Source: Gammaproteobacteria bacterium
Lineage (GTDB): Bacteria; Pseudomonadota; Gammaproteobacteria; Coxiellales; Coxiellaceae
NCBI GenBank assembly: GCA_021774015.1
Contig: JAJFJO010000094.1
Location: 1 to 5,166, forward strand
Length of the DNA: 5,166 nucleotides
Direction of reading: 5' to 3'
A program made the position numbers and the translations under genes. This document shows positions 1 through 5,166 of the stretch, piece by piece (the stretch's first letter is position 1; each line of letters starts with the position of its first letter). The notes beneath the pieces are model-generated. The model saw only the letters and a program-made list of their open reading frames with translations, searched no databases and was not told the DNA's origin.

Positions 1-294
1 ATGTGTTAAATTTACATCGATCTTGTATAGTTAATTGATTATAATGATTCATGCGGCAGCTCCCTATTTGTATTGGAATCAAGAACTTATACTTATAGCA
101 CTTGATGCTGTCGCACTTCAAGTTAGAATGCACCTATCCGTGCCTGGCACTGACAGTTGAAACCTACAACCACCCAGGACATACAAACGTGCAAATATGA
201 AACACAGCTTCAGATCTGCACAGCCAAGTTAAGGTGACATACCTTCCAAAAAAACTTACCATAGCGCTCTTGAACGTGACTTTAGGAACCCACA
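1..294. other. Upstream non-coding region of the M20-MFS operon
   Basis: I see no convincing gene, RNA gene or strong hairpin here. Only very short reading frames occur (for example 11 codons beginning near 197) and they lack ribosome binding sites. The region probably carries the promoter and leader of the peptidase-transporter operon. The best promoter candidate is listed separately. AGGA at 284-287 lies 7 bases before the ATG at 295 and is the likely ribosome binding site. Confidence 0.5.
102..129 (+). promoter_or_regulatory. Candidate sigma-70 promoter for the M20-MFS operon
   Basis: TTGATG (102-107) is separated by 16 bases from TAGAAT (124-129), matching the -35 and -10 consensus at 4/6 and 5/6 positions. 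It would leave a leader of roughly 160 bases before the peptidase start. A perfect TATAAT at 40-45 lacks a well-spaced -35 box and was ranked lower. This is a pattern match only. Confidence 0.3.
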
Positions 295-1719
295 ATGCCC
301 GACTACAATGCGAGCCTCAAAAAACACACCACCTCTTTAGAGCAGCAATGGGATAACGACATTATTCCCGTATTGGAAGATTACATTCGCATTCCTAATA
401 AGTCAGTTGTCTTCGATACTAACTGGAAACACAATGGTTATATGGACCAAGCCATGCAACTGCTTAAGCAGTGGTGTGAAAAACAGCCTATAAAAGGCAT
501 GCAGATTGAATTGCTCGAACACGAAGGACGAACACCTTTATTATTAATTGATATCGCCGGGCAATCAGACGACACCATCTTGTTATACGGACACATGGAC
601 AAACAGCCTGAAATGGTTGGTTGGGATGATGACTTAGACCCTTGGAAACCCGTGCTAAAAGATGGCAAGCTGTATGGACGCGGTGGTGCGGACGATGGCT
701 ATGCGCTATTCAGCTCACTCTCTGCCATACAATCACTACAAGACAATAATATTGCACACGCTCGCTGCCTCATCATGATTGAAGCCAGCGAAGAAAGCGG
801 CAGCATCGACCTGCCATTTTATATTGAAACACTAAAGCAGCAGATTGGCACACCCAGCCTGATTATTTGTCTCGATGCTGAAGCCGGCAATTATGATACC
901 TTATGGTGCAACACATCAATACGCGGCCTTGCAAGCGGTGACCTGCGCATAGACATATTAAAAGAAGGCATACACTCCGGCAATGGCAGTGGCATGGTAC
1001 CTTCTACTTTTTCCATATTACGTGAATTGCTAGATCGTGTTGAAGATGCTAAAACAAGCCGCATCGCATTAGAGGCTTTATATGTAGACATTCCAGAGCA
1101 TCGGATCAAACAAGCAGAGCAAACAGCAAAACTATTGGGCGATGCTTTTTATCAAGAAGTACCATTCCTCAATGGGGCTGCACCTATTACAACCGATGTA
1201 AAAGAACTTATCTTAAATAGATTCTGGCGCCCTTACTTATCTATAGTTGGGCTCGATGGATTACCAGAACTCAGCAATGCGGGTAATGTAACCATTCCAT
1301 CTCTCGAGGTAAAATTATCATTTCGCCTACCCCCCACCTGTGATGCCAACAAAGCGGGCGCCCTCATTAAAAAAACATTAGAAGACAACCCACCCTTTAG
1401 TGCAAAAATAACTTTCGCAGCAGAAGACAATGCCAGCGGTTGGAATGCACCACAAATGAGTGAGTGGTTAGTCGATGCATTAACAGCAGCCTCACACACT
1501 TTTTTCGAACAACCATTAGGGTATACGGGCACCGGCGGCACAATTCCTTTTATGGGCATGCTCGGCGAACTATTTCCCGATGCGCAATTTTTTATAACGG
1601 GAGTGTTGGGCCCTAAAGCCAACGCTCATGGTCCTAACGAATTTTTACATATCCCTTATGTAAAAAAGCTCACGCAATGCGTGGCCTCAGTAATAGCAGC
1701 TCACCATGAACGTACTTAA
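295..1719 (+). CDS. M20-family zinc metallopeptidase (CNDP/carnosinase-like dipeptidase group)
   Basis: The 474-residue product is a full-length M20 peptidase, a family of dinuclear-zinc enzymes that hydrolyse dipeptides, N-acyl amino acids or related amides. Expected ligands are visible in order: H100 and D102 in GHMDKQP, bridging D133 in GRGGADDGYA, the catalytic and metal pair E166-E167 in EASEESGS, D194 in CLDAEAG and H445 in NAHGPNE. The lid/dimerisation domain begins near residue 210 and includes H227 in GIHSGN. There is no signal peptide or membrane segment, so it should be cytoplasmic. The ATG at 295 is preceded by AGGA at 7 bases' distance, and the N-terminal helix before YIRIPNKS has a normal length. 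The gene overlaps the downstream transporter by 14 bases. The substrate cannot be read from sequence; a di- or tripeptide is the default guess. Confidence 0.93.
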   Translation: MPDYNASLKKHTTSLEQQWDNDIIPVLEDYIRIPNKSVVFDTNWKHNGYMDQAMQLLKQWCEKQPIKGMQIELLEHEGRTPLLLIDIAGQSDDTILLYGHMDKQPEMVGWDDDLDPWKPVLKDGKLYGRGGADDGYALFSSLSAIQSLQDNNIAHARCLIMIEASEESGSIDLPFYIETLKQQIGTPSLIICLDAEAGNYDTLWCNTSIRGLASGDLRIDILKEGIHSGNGSGMVPSTFSILRELLDRVEDAKTSRIALEALYVDIPEHRIKQAEQTAKLLGDAFYQEVPFLNGAAPITTDVKELILNRFWRPYLSIVGLDGLPELSNAGNVTIPSLEVKLSFRLPPTCDANKAGALIKKTLEDNPPFSAKITFAAEDNASGWNAPQMSEWLVDALTAASHTFFEQPLGYTGTGGTIPFMGMLGELFPDAQFFITGVLGPKANAHGPNEFLHIPYVKKLTQCVASVIAAHHERT

Positions 1720-2980
1720 TCGCATACATCATTCAAAAAAAGGGCGCTTAGCGGCGCTGTTTATGTTGATTTTTTTAGATACCTTACCGTATTTTTTAAT
1801 CATTCCTGTTTTGTTACGCTTAATCATTAATGCAGATACATCCATTCTCCCCCCTTCTGTGTCAATACATACACGCGATATATTATACGGCATTGCAATC
1901 ATGCTATCGCCACTTGCTTTTTTAATCGGCTCACCACTCGCCGGTTATTTTTCAGATAAATACGGTCGACGCATCACTCTAGTCTTTTGCTTGTCTTGTG
2001 CATTCGTTGGGTTTGTTTTACCTATATTTGGCATTTACACCAACAGCATATTTTTAATATTACTTGGGCGCTTTATTGCCGGCGGTTCTACCAGCAGCCA
2101 ACCCGTCGTACAAGCTGCAATTACTGACTTCACTGAAGGCAAACAAAAAGCTTTTTATTTAAGCTTAATTGCTTTTGCAATGACACTGGCAATGGTGCTT
2201 GGGCCTTTATTTGGCGGCTACCTTTCTGATCCACGTATCGTTAGCTGGTTTAGCTTAAAAACGCCTTATTGGTTTGGAATGATACTATCACTCGTTAATC
2301 TTGCTTTATTACTTATTTTCTTTAAAGATGACGAACAACCAATAACACATATGGAAAAATACTCCTTTCAAGAGAAATGTAAAATTCTTTCTCAAGCCTT
2401 ATTAAACAATGGCATTATTATATTGCTACTGGTCTTTTTATTATTTGAAATTGCGTGGAGCCAGTATTACCAAGCAGCTTTTTTATATCTCACACAAAAA
2501 TTTCATTACAGCACCGATCATATCGGTTTGTTCACCACCTATATTGGCGTATGGATGTCGCTTGGCTTAACGGTGATTTATAAAATTTGGCTTAAACATC
2601 ACGAGGTAGAACGAATTTTAACTATTAGTTTATTGATCGCCGCCGTTGGATTTGTCGGCAGCAACCTACCCTATTCGCCTATATTACAGTGGATTTTTGT
2701 GATTCCTATTGCAATTTGTATCGGCACCGCCTACCCTTCTTTAATTGCAACATTATCCAATCGCAGTGCCCCAGACCATCAAGGCTGGGTACTAGGTTCC
2801 GCAAGCACCATTATGGCACTATCGTGGATGCTCACTGGCTTTGCCTCAGGCGCCCTTACCGCGGTGAATGTCGATCTTCCCTTTATCGTAGCAACTGCTT
2901 CAATTATTGTTAGCTTGATGGTGCTATTTTTATCGCGGGTGTTGTTAATAAAACTCAGTAAAAAACCAGCTTCTAGATGA
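1706..2980 (+). CDS. Major facilitator superfamily (MFS) transporter, DHA1/TetA-like; 3' end rewritten by an inserted element
   Basis: This 424-residue inner-membrane protein has about 12 hydrophobic segments (roughly 14-40, 58-82, 91-110, 114-130, 149-172, 188-207, 236-258, 272-296, 303-319, 327-350, 363-385 and 391-415). The MFS motif A is clear in loop 2-3 (GSPLAGYFSDKYGRRI, residues 75-90), and GRFIAGG at 121-127 resembles motif B of the proton-antiporter drug-efflux branch. The longest predicted cytoplasmic loop, between segments 6 and 7, is charged (KDDEQPITHMEK). The start codon lies inside the 3' end of the peptidase gene, with only a weak AGCAG upstream, so translation is probably coupled. 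The last seven codons and the TGA lie in the left terminal repeat of the element at 2958-3249; the apparent original ending (KKECRFF, then stop) remains beyond it. The substrate is unknown. Pairing with a peptidase suggests a peptide, amino acid or acylated amino acid, but drug-type efflux fits equally well. Confidence 0.9.
   Translation: MNVLNRIHHSKKGRLAALFMLIFLDTLPYFLIIPVLLRLIINADTSILPPSVSIHTRDILYGIAIMLSPLAFLIGSPLAGYFSDKYGRRITLVFCLSCAFVGFVLPIFGIYTNSIFLILLGRFIAGGSTSSQPVVQAAITDFTEGKQKAFYLSLIAFAMTLAMVLGPLFGGYLSDPRIVSWFSLKTPYWFGMILSLVNLALLLIFFKDDEQPITHMEKYSFQEKCKILSQALLNNGIIILLLVFLLFEIAWSQYYQAAFLYLTQKFHYSTDHIGLFTTYIGVWMSLGLTVIYKIWLKHHEVERILTISLLIAAVGFVGSNLPYSPILQWIFVIPIAICIGTAYPSLIATLSNRSAPDHQGWVLGSASTIMALSWMLTGFASGALTAVNVDLPFIVATASIIVSLMVLFLSRVLLIKLSKKPASR
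2951..2957. repeat. Left target-site duplication AAACTCA
   Basis: AAACTCA directly abuts the left terminal repeat and is repeated exactly at 3250-3256, next to the right terminal repeat. Within the transporter gene it encodes the K-L codons 416-417 and the first base of codon 418. Confidence 0.7.
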
Positions 2981-2994
2981 TTAGCGGTTTTTAA
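2958..2994 (+). repeat. Left terminal inverted repeat of the MITE-like element
   Basis: This begins GTAAAAAAC, contains TCTAGAT and ends TAGCGGTTTTTAA. It pairs with 3212-3248 at 31 of 37 positions. It supplies the final codons and the TGA stop (2978-2980) of the MFS gene. Confidence 0.75.
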
Positions 2995-2999
2995 GCGCA

Positions 3000-3042
3000 G
3001 CCTATCCGGGTAACTCGCTGGCGCTCGCTCCCCGGATTAGGC
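3000..3042. repeat. REP-like imperfect hairpin
   Basis: The arms GCCTATCCGGG (3000-3010) and CCCGGATTAGGC (3031-3042) are inverted with one bulged base. They enclose a 20-base loop containing TGGCGCTCGCT. CCGGG-type stems with a GC-rich centre are typical of gammaproteobacterial REP elements, but no REP-associated transposase gene is in view. No T-run follows on either strand, so it does not look like an intrinsic terminator. Confidence 0.55.
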
Positions 3043-3093
3043 TTGCGTTCTGTGTGTAGTGCGTGCCGACAACAACACCGCGGAGGTGTGTAG
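3018..3093 (+). repeat. Direct repeat copy 1 (76 bases, inside the MITE-like element)
   Basis: This aligns without gaps to 4112-4187 with 69/76 identities, and all seven differences are transitions. The longest shared run, centred on GTGCGTGCCGACAACAAC, covers 3058-3085. Weaker similarity with small gaps continues to a shared GCACTG near 3104-3109. A short inverted pair, ACACC/GGTGT, around GCGGA (3076-3090) is present in this copy. Confidence 0.9.
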
Positions 3094-3211
3094 CTAAATA
3101 TTGGCACTGACTATATACAGAAGCGCCCATTGAGCAAAACCCGCTAACTGCAATGCTTAAACAATGCGTCTGCAATAACACATTCAAGATAACAACTATC
3201 GTAATGGGCGA

Positions 3212-3248
3212 TTAAAAACCGCTAGCTATCTAGAGGCACGTTTTTTAC
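3212..3248 (-). repeat. Right terminal inverted repeat of the MITE-like element
   Basis: This is the reverse complement of the left repeat, reading inward as GTAAAAAAC, then TCTAGAT, then TAGCGGTTTTTAA. Six mismatches fall in the middle of the arm, while both ends of the arm are conserved. Confidence 0.75.
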
Positions 3249-3249
3249 C

Positions 3250-3256
3250 AAACTCA
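3250..3256. repeat. Right target-site duplication AAACTCA
   Basis: This is an exact match to 2951-2957. If one copy plus the element is removed, the MFS reading frame continues in phase into 3257-3279. Confidence 0.7.
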
Positions 3257-3279
3257 AAAAAGAATGCCGATTTTTTTGA
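3257..3279 (+). pseudogene. Displaced original 3' end of the MFS transporter gene
   Basis: Joining codon 417 of the transporter across one AAACTCA copy gives AAA AAA GAA TGC CGA TTT TTT TGA. That is a C-terminus KKECRFF followed by stop at 3277-3279, and the protein would again be 424 residues. The basic, short tail is a plausible cytoplasmic end for an MFS protein. This is a reconstruction from the target duplication, not a translated feature today. Confidence 0.55.
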
Positions 3280-3301
3280 TCGGAGCTAATAAATAATTTT
3301 C

Positions 3302-3328
3302 AAAAAAAACATGTCGCATAAAATATGC
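3302..3328 (-). terminator. Weak candidate terminator after the PIN toxin gene
   Basis: Read on the minus strand, GCATA-TTT-TATGC (3328-3316) forms a small AT-rich hairpin overlapping the stop codon, followed six bases later by eight T residues (3309-3302). The stem is short and the spacer long for an intrinsic terminator. A second small stem, CCGAT/ATCGG at 3267-3283, followed on the minus strand by TTTTTT, is an alternative. Confidence 0.3.
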
Positions 3329-3705
3329 TAAGGCCTAAATGCCTTAAAGTCCAACTCATGAATCGCTTTAAAATGCTTGGAATTACTAGTACAAAGACGC
3401 ATATTGTTCTCTATCGCGGTTGCAGCAATCAAAGCATCTCCTGCCAATAAGCCCGATGATAAACTAAATTCTTCAATATAAATCGCGGCTCGACTTCCAA
3501 TACCCTCCGTTAAAGGCAGCACTGAAAAATTATAACTCTTAAGGTAATCTCGAGTATATTTGTGCTGCAACTTTGAAGATGCTTGCTGAAATAATTCAAG
3601 ATAGGTTTGCAACGAAATATAGCGCTCATCTGTTTTATCAATTAATCGAGCTGCTTTTTCATTGCCACGCTGCACCCAAATTAATATATCGGTATCAAAG
3701 ATCAT
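3328..3705 (-). CDS. PIN-domain ribonuclease toxin (VapC-like)
   Basis: The 125-residue product has the size and motifs of a VapC-type toxin, a magnesium-dependent endoribonuclease that cuts tRNA or rRNA and is held inactive by its partner antitoxin. Acidic-site residues are visible: D4 in MIFDTDILIW, E37 in the TYLELF helix, D90 in AGDALIAATA, and N108 in TSNSKHF near the C-terminus. I chose the ATG at 3705 because GGTGG lies 8 bases upstream and the protein then begins directly with the first beta strand. A GTG at 3720 would add five residues. The gene overlaps the end of the antitoxin gene by 11 bases, as expected for a coupled toxin-antitoxin pair. All catalytic residues seem present, so the toxin should be active. 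The RNA target cannot be read from sequence. Confidence 0.88.
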   Translation of the reverse strand: MIFDTDILIWVQRGNEKAARLIDKTDERYISLQTYLELFQQASSKLQHKYTRDYLKSYNFSVLPLTEGIGSRAAIYIEEFSLSSGLLAGDALIAATAIENNMRLCTSNSKHFKAIHELDFKAFRP

Positions 3706-3934
3706 TATATCGACCACCACGCAATTTTTTCATCTCGCTCGAAACTGATAAATCAGATTTCTTATTCATACCAAAAAAAGGATGCTCCTTGGTGCTTTTT
3801 TTTGTTTTGATTCTGCAAGGCACTATCTCACCCTTCAGCTTGCCATGATATAAAATCTGCACGATCTCATTACGATCTAGCGCCTTAAGCACATCTTTCA
3901 TTTTATAGCGCAGATCTAATATAGAAGCTTGCAT
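3695..3934 (-). CDS. Phd/YefM-family antitoxin paired with the PIN toxin
   Basis: The 79-residue protein has an N-terminal Phd/YefM fold signature (ILDLRYKMKDVLKALDRNE, then VQILYHGKLKGEIVP), which forms a DNA-binding dimer. A basic linker and a C-terminal toxin-binding tail with HPFFGM (residues 51-56) and LRGGRYNDL (71-79) follow. Members of this family neutralise the toxin through the disordered tail and repress their own promoter. I chose the ATG at 3934, not the earlier in-frame ATG at 4048, because GGGAG lies 8 bases upstream and the longer version would run through the palindromic operator. The toxin gene follows with an 11-base overlap, so the two are one transcript. Confidence 0.88.
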   Translation of the reverse strand: MQASILDLRYKMKDVLKALDRNEIVQILYHGKLKGEIVPCRIKTKKSTKEHPFFGMNKKSDLSVSSEMKKLRGGRYNDL

Positions 3935-3951
3935 CACTCTGTCTCCCGAAT

Positions 3952-3979
3952 AATATGTATACCTACAAGTATACATATT
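3952..3979. promoter_or_regulatory. Palindromic operator of the Phd-PIN module
   Basis: Eleven-base arms AATATGTATAC and GTATACATATT match perfectly once the C-G pair is counted, around a 6-base centre. The palindrome begins 17 bases upstream of the antitoxin start and covers the likely -10 box. Antitoxins of this family, with their toxin, bind such palindromes for autorepression. That this is the binding site is inferred from position and symmetry. Confidence 0.7.
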
Positions 3980-3996
3980 TTCCTGGAGTTTTTCCA
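3968..3996 (-). promoter_or_regulatory. Probable sigma-70 promoter of the Phd-PIN operon
   Basis: On the minus strand TGGAAA (3996-3991) is followed after 17 bases by TATACT (3973-3968), matching the -35 consensus at 4/6 and the -10 at 5/6 positions. The -10 box lies inside the right arm of the palindrome, so a bound antitoxin complex would block polymerase. Confidence 0.5.
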
Positions 3997-4111
3997 TTCC
4001 TGTGAGCTGATTGTAAAACATGTCGGCCACAACTCCTCTGTTAATCACTCATGGCTTATCATCCAGCAAATAAGCAGCGGGCACAATACCGGGGTTTTGA
4101 TAAAGAGGGGA

Positions 4112-4187
4112 CTGGCGCTCGCTTTCCGGATTAGGCTTGCGCTCTGTATGCAGTGCGTGCCGACAACAACACCGCGGAGATATGTAG
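4112..4187 (+). repeat. Direct repeat copy 2 (76 bases, downstream of the RES toxin gene)
   Basis: This is 69/76 identical to 3018-3093 in the same orientation, offset by 1094 bases. The left half of the REP-like hairpin is degraded here; GCACAATACCGG at 4081-4092 may be its remnant. No equivalents of the 37-base terminal repeats or of the AAACTCA duplication were found around it. It is therefore a truncated or strongly diverged copy. It ends eight bases short of the RES stop codon. Confidence 0.88.
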
Positions 4188-4195
4188 GCACAAAT

Positions 4196-4867
4196 TTAAG
4201 TATGCACTGCCAATTTTATTGGTTTTCTAATATCAGCAATCTTCTCACCATCCCAAACATATTCCAGGTGGCAACCCTGCCGAGGAACTGTCAATGCGGG
4301 TGGTCTAAAAGCAGCAACACAAATAGCGTTTTTTAATCTAACACTTGGGTACAACACACCCCATTCATTATCTCGCTTCAATTGAAAACCAAACTCTTGA
4401 CTCTGCTTATAAGAGTTAGGGTCAATTAAATCAAGATTCGTATTCTGTCGAATATCCACAAGAGGTTTAACCACATGAGTCGTGTATTCTCGCATTTGAA
4501 TAAGGCAGGGAGGCTCATTTGAAGCCGATAAAAATACCTCGCGATGATACCGTGTTTCTGCAATCGCTGTTTGTAAACTATCAGCTGTATAATAAACACC
4601 ATACGTTCCATCTGAAAATCGAGACACACCTGGATGCGTAAAAGAAGCCATTAATGGCGTAGCACCACTGCCTCCGATCCAATCACCCGCAACAACCAGC
4701 CCAATCTCGCCATATTCAGCTTTCAAGCGATCATTAGAAAGCCCCTCAAGTTGAGCAATGTGTTCCAGCTCTTCAGGCGAGTCAGCCCAATCAAATAACA
4801 TAACCGGAGGGAAGCGCGACGGAATTAAACGGTGTGTTTTTCCTTTAAAGCTACTGTAGGTTGCCAT
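4196..4867 (-). CDS. RES-domain toxin (NAD+-degrading, Xre-RES module)
   Basis: The 223-residue product carries a RES domain, named for conserved Arg, Glu and Ser. Characterised members deplete cellular NAD+ by phosphorolysis or hydrolysis. Visible motifs are SRFSDGTYGVYY (R83, Y89 region), LQTAIAETRYHRE (E104) and WGVLYPSVR (S175), in the normal order and spacing. The N-terminal part (residues 1-75, with RFPPVMLFDWADSPEEL) also matches RES proteins of the longer type. I chose the ATG at 4867 because it lies four bases after the antitoxin stop codon, with GAGGG 10 bases upstream. The in-frame ATG at 4993 would overlap the antitoxin gene by over 120 bases and adds residues that merely shadow that gene. 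The conserved residues look intact, so it should be functional. No clear terminator follows; the 76-base repeat starts almost at once. Confidence 0.88.
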   Translation of the reverse strand: MATYSSFKGKTHRLIPSRFPPVMLFDWADSPEELEHIAQLEGLSNDRLKAEYGEIGLVVAGDWIGGSGATPLMASFTHPGVSRFSDGTYGVYYTADSLQTAIAETRYHREVFLSASNEPPCLIQMREYTTHVVKPLVDIRQNTNLDLIDPNSYKQSQEFGFQLKRDNEWGVLYPSVRLKNAICVAAFRPPALTVPRQGCHLEYVWDGEKIADIRKPIKLAVHT

Positions 4868-4871
4868 CCAA

Positions 4872-5166
4872 TTAATGCCCTCGCCAAAAATCCAGAAAAC
4901 GTCTCGTTTCAGCAAGCCGTAAGATGCTCCCCTCCATGAGATGCTGTCTCGGTGTTTTGCCACCAAAAGGTGGTAAATTGTTTTCTCTGTCAATCCATGT
5001 CATTGCCTGATGACTATCCACAAATAAAATCCGTAGCGATTTATAAATTCCCAGCAGCAAAGAAATACGTTCTTTTTGATCTCGATTCAGTGATCCTTTA
5101 AAATGCCCAAGACCTCTGTAATAAGATGAACGTGCCATTTCTCCCATTAAAACACGCCCCTCCTCT
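4872..5166 (-). CDS. Xre/MbcA/ParS-type antitoxin (DUF2384), 5' end beyond the window
   Basis: About 97 codons are visible, open to the right edge with no in-frame stop, so the gene is 5' partial. The C-terminal toxin-binding domain is well matched: ERISLLLGIYKSLRILF, WIDRENNLPPFGGKTP, LMEGSILRLAE and the terminal RRFLDFWRGH. Just upstream, MARSSYYRGLG resembles the recognition-helix end of an Xre-type helix-turn-helix, which means the DNA-binding domain is mostly outside the window. An internal ATG at 5147 has AGGAGG 11 bases upstream and would give a 91-residue protein lacking the complete helix-turn-helix. I think this less likely than a start beyond the edge. The protein binds and inhibits the RES toxin encoded four bases downstream and probably represses the operon. 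Confidence 0.85.
   Translation of the reverse strand, partial: EEGRVLMGEMARSSYYRGLGHFKGSLNRDQKERISLLLGIYKSLRILFVDSHQAMTWIDRENNLPPFGGKTPRQHLMEGSILRLAETRRFLDFWRGH

Larger units (their letters stand above)
2958..3249. mobile_element. MITE-like non-autonomous element with REP-like core
   Basis: A segment of about 292 bases is bounded by 37-base inverted repeats (31/37 matching) and flanked by an exact 7-base direct repeat, AAACTCA. This is the signature of a DNA-transposon-type insertion with target duplication. It encodes no credible protein; the 61-codon frame on the minus strand (3002-3187) crosses structured repeat sequence and resembles nothing I know. It contains a GC-rich imperfect hairpin (3000-3042) and a 76-base block repeated at 4112-4187. 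A second inverted pair, GCGCCCATT (3123-3131) and AATGGGCG (3203-3210), lies in the right half. One extra base (C3249) sits between the right repeat and its flanking duplication. Neither the responsible transposase nor the family can be identified here. Confidence 0.7.

Noticed and set aside
40..45. Perfect TATAAT as the operon's -10 box
   Set aside because: No -35-like hexamer lies at an acceptable distance: TTGTAT is 11 bases away and TTACAT is 22.
132..154. Possible relic of the repeat element upstream of the M20 gene
   Set aside because: CCTATCCG and TGGCACTGAC both occur in the element around 3001 and 3102, in the same order, but matches of 8 and 10 bases without the intervening sequence are too weak to call.
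3002..3187. 61-codon reading frame on the minus strand inside the repeat element
   Set aside because: It runs through hairpin and repeat sequence and resembles no known protein.
3935..4048. N-terminal extension of the Phd-type antitoxin from an earlier ATG
   Set aside because: It would read through the promoter and operator, and the family fold begins at the ATG at 3934, which has a good ribosome binding site.
3018..4187. Integron cassette flanked by attC sites, suggested by a toxin-antitoxin module between imperfect repeats
   Set aside because: The repeats contain ATTAGGC but lack paired RYYYAAC and GTTRRRY core sites in the proper arrangement, and copy 1 has transposon-style terminal repeats and a target duplication.
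2958..4187. Composite transposon carrying the Phd-PIN module
   Set aside because: The 7-base duplication encloses copy 1 alone, and the original MFS 3' end lies between copy 1 and the toxin gene. The toxin module was therefore probably already next to the MFS gene when copy 1 inserted.
3929..4336. 135-codon plus-strand frame
   Set aside because: It is antisense to the operator, the repeat and the end of the RES gene, which are well supported on the other strand.
4868..4993. N-terminal extension of the RES toxin
   Set aside because: It lies in another frame entirely inside the antitoxin gene; the ATG at 4867 fits the usual tight spacing of Xre-RES operons.

Overview
The window looks like a chromosomal stretch of a moderately AT-rich gammaproteobacterium. 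I base this on the protein style, the Shine-Dalgarno-type starts and a REP-like CCGGG/CCCGG hairpin; I cannot name the genus with confidence. No rRNA, tRNA, CRISPR array or phage gene is visible.

Left part (1-2980, + strand). A 294-base upstream region holds a candidate sigma-70 promoter. It is followed by a two-gene operon: an intact M20-family metallopeptidase (295-1719) and a 12-segment MFS transporter (1706-2980). The two overlap by 14 bases, so they are probably translationally coupled, and a metabolic pairing (transport plus hydrolysis of a small peptide or amide) is a reasonable inference.

Middle (2951-3279). A MITE-like element of about 292 bases (2958-3249) has 37-base imperfect terminal inverted repeats and a REP-like hairpin inside. 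It is flanked by an exact 7-base direct repeat, AAACTCA. It sits in the last codons of the MFS gene, so the present last seven codons and stop codon come from the element. The apparent original 3' end, with its own in-frame stop, is still readable just past the right repeat.

Right part (3328-5166, - strand). Two type II toxin-antitoxin modules lie in tandem, convergent to the MFS operon. The upstream one is an Xre/MbcA-type antitoxin (cut by the window edge) followed by a RES-domain toxin, a family known to degrade NAD+. The downstream one is a Phd/YefM-type antitoxin overlapping a PIN-domain (VapC-like) toxin, preceded by a near-perfect palindromic operator that covers the likely -10 box. 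A 76-base segment of the MITE-like element recurs in the same orientation (69/76 identical) at 4112-4187, just after the RES stop codon, so the Phd-PIN module lies between two related repeats.

Nothing here is clearly a new system: both toxin-antitoxin types are known families. The least explained item is the repeat element, with its target duplication, the rewritten transporter C-terminus and the second partial copy.
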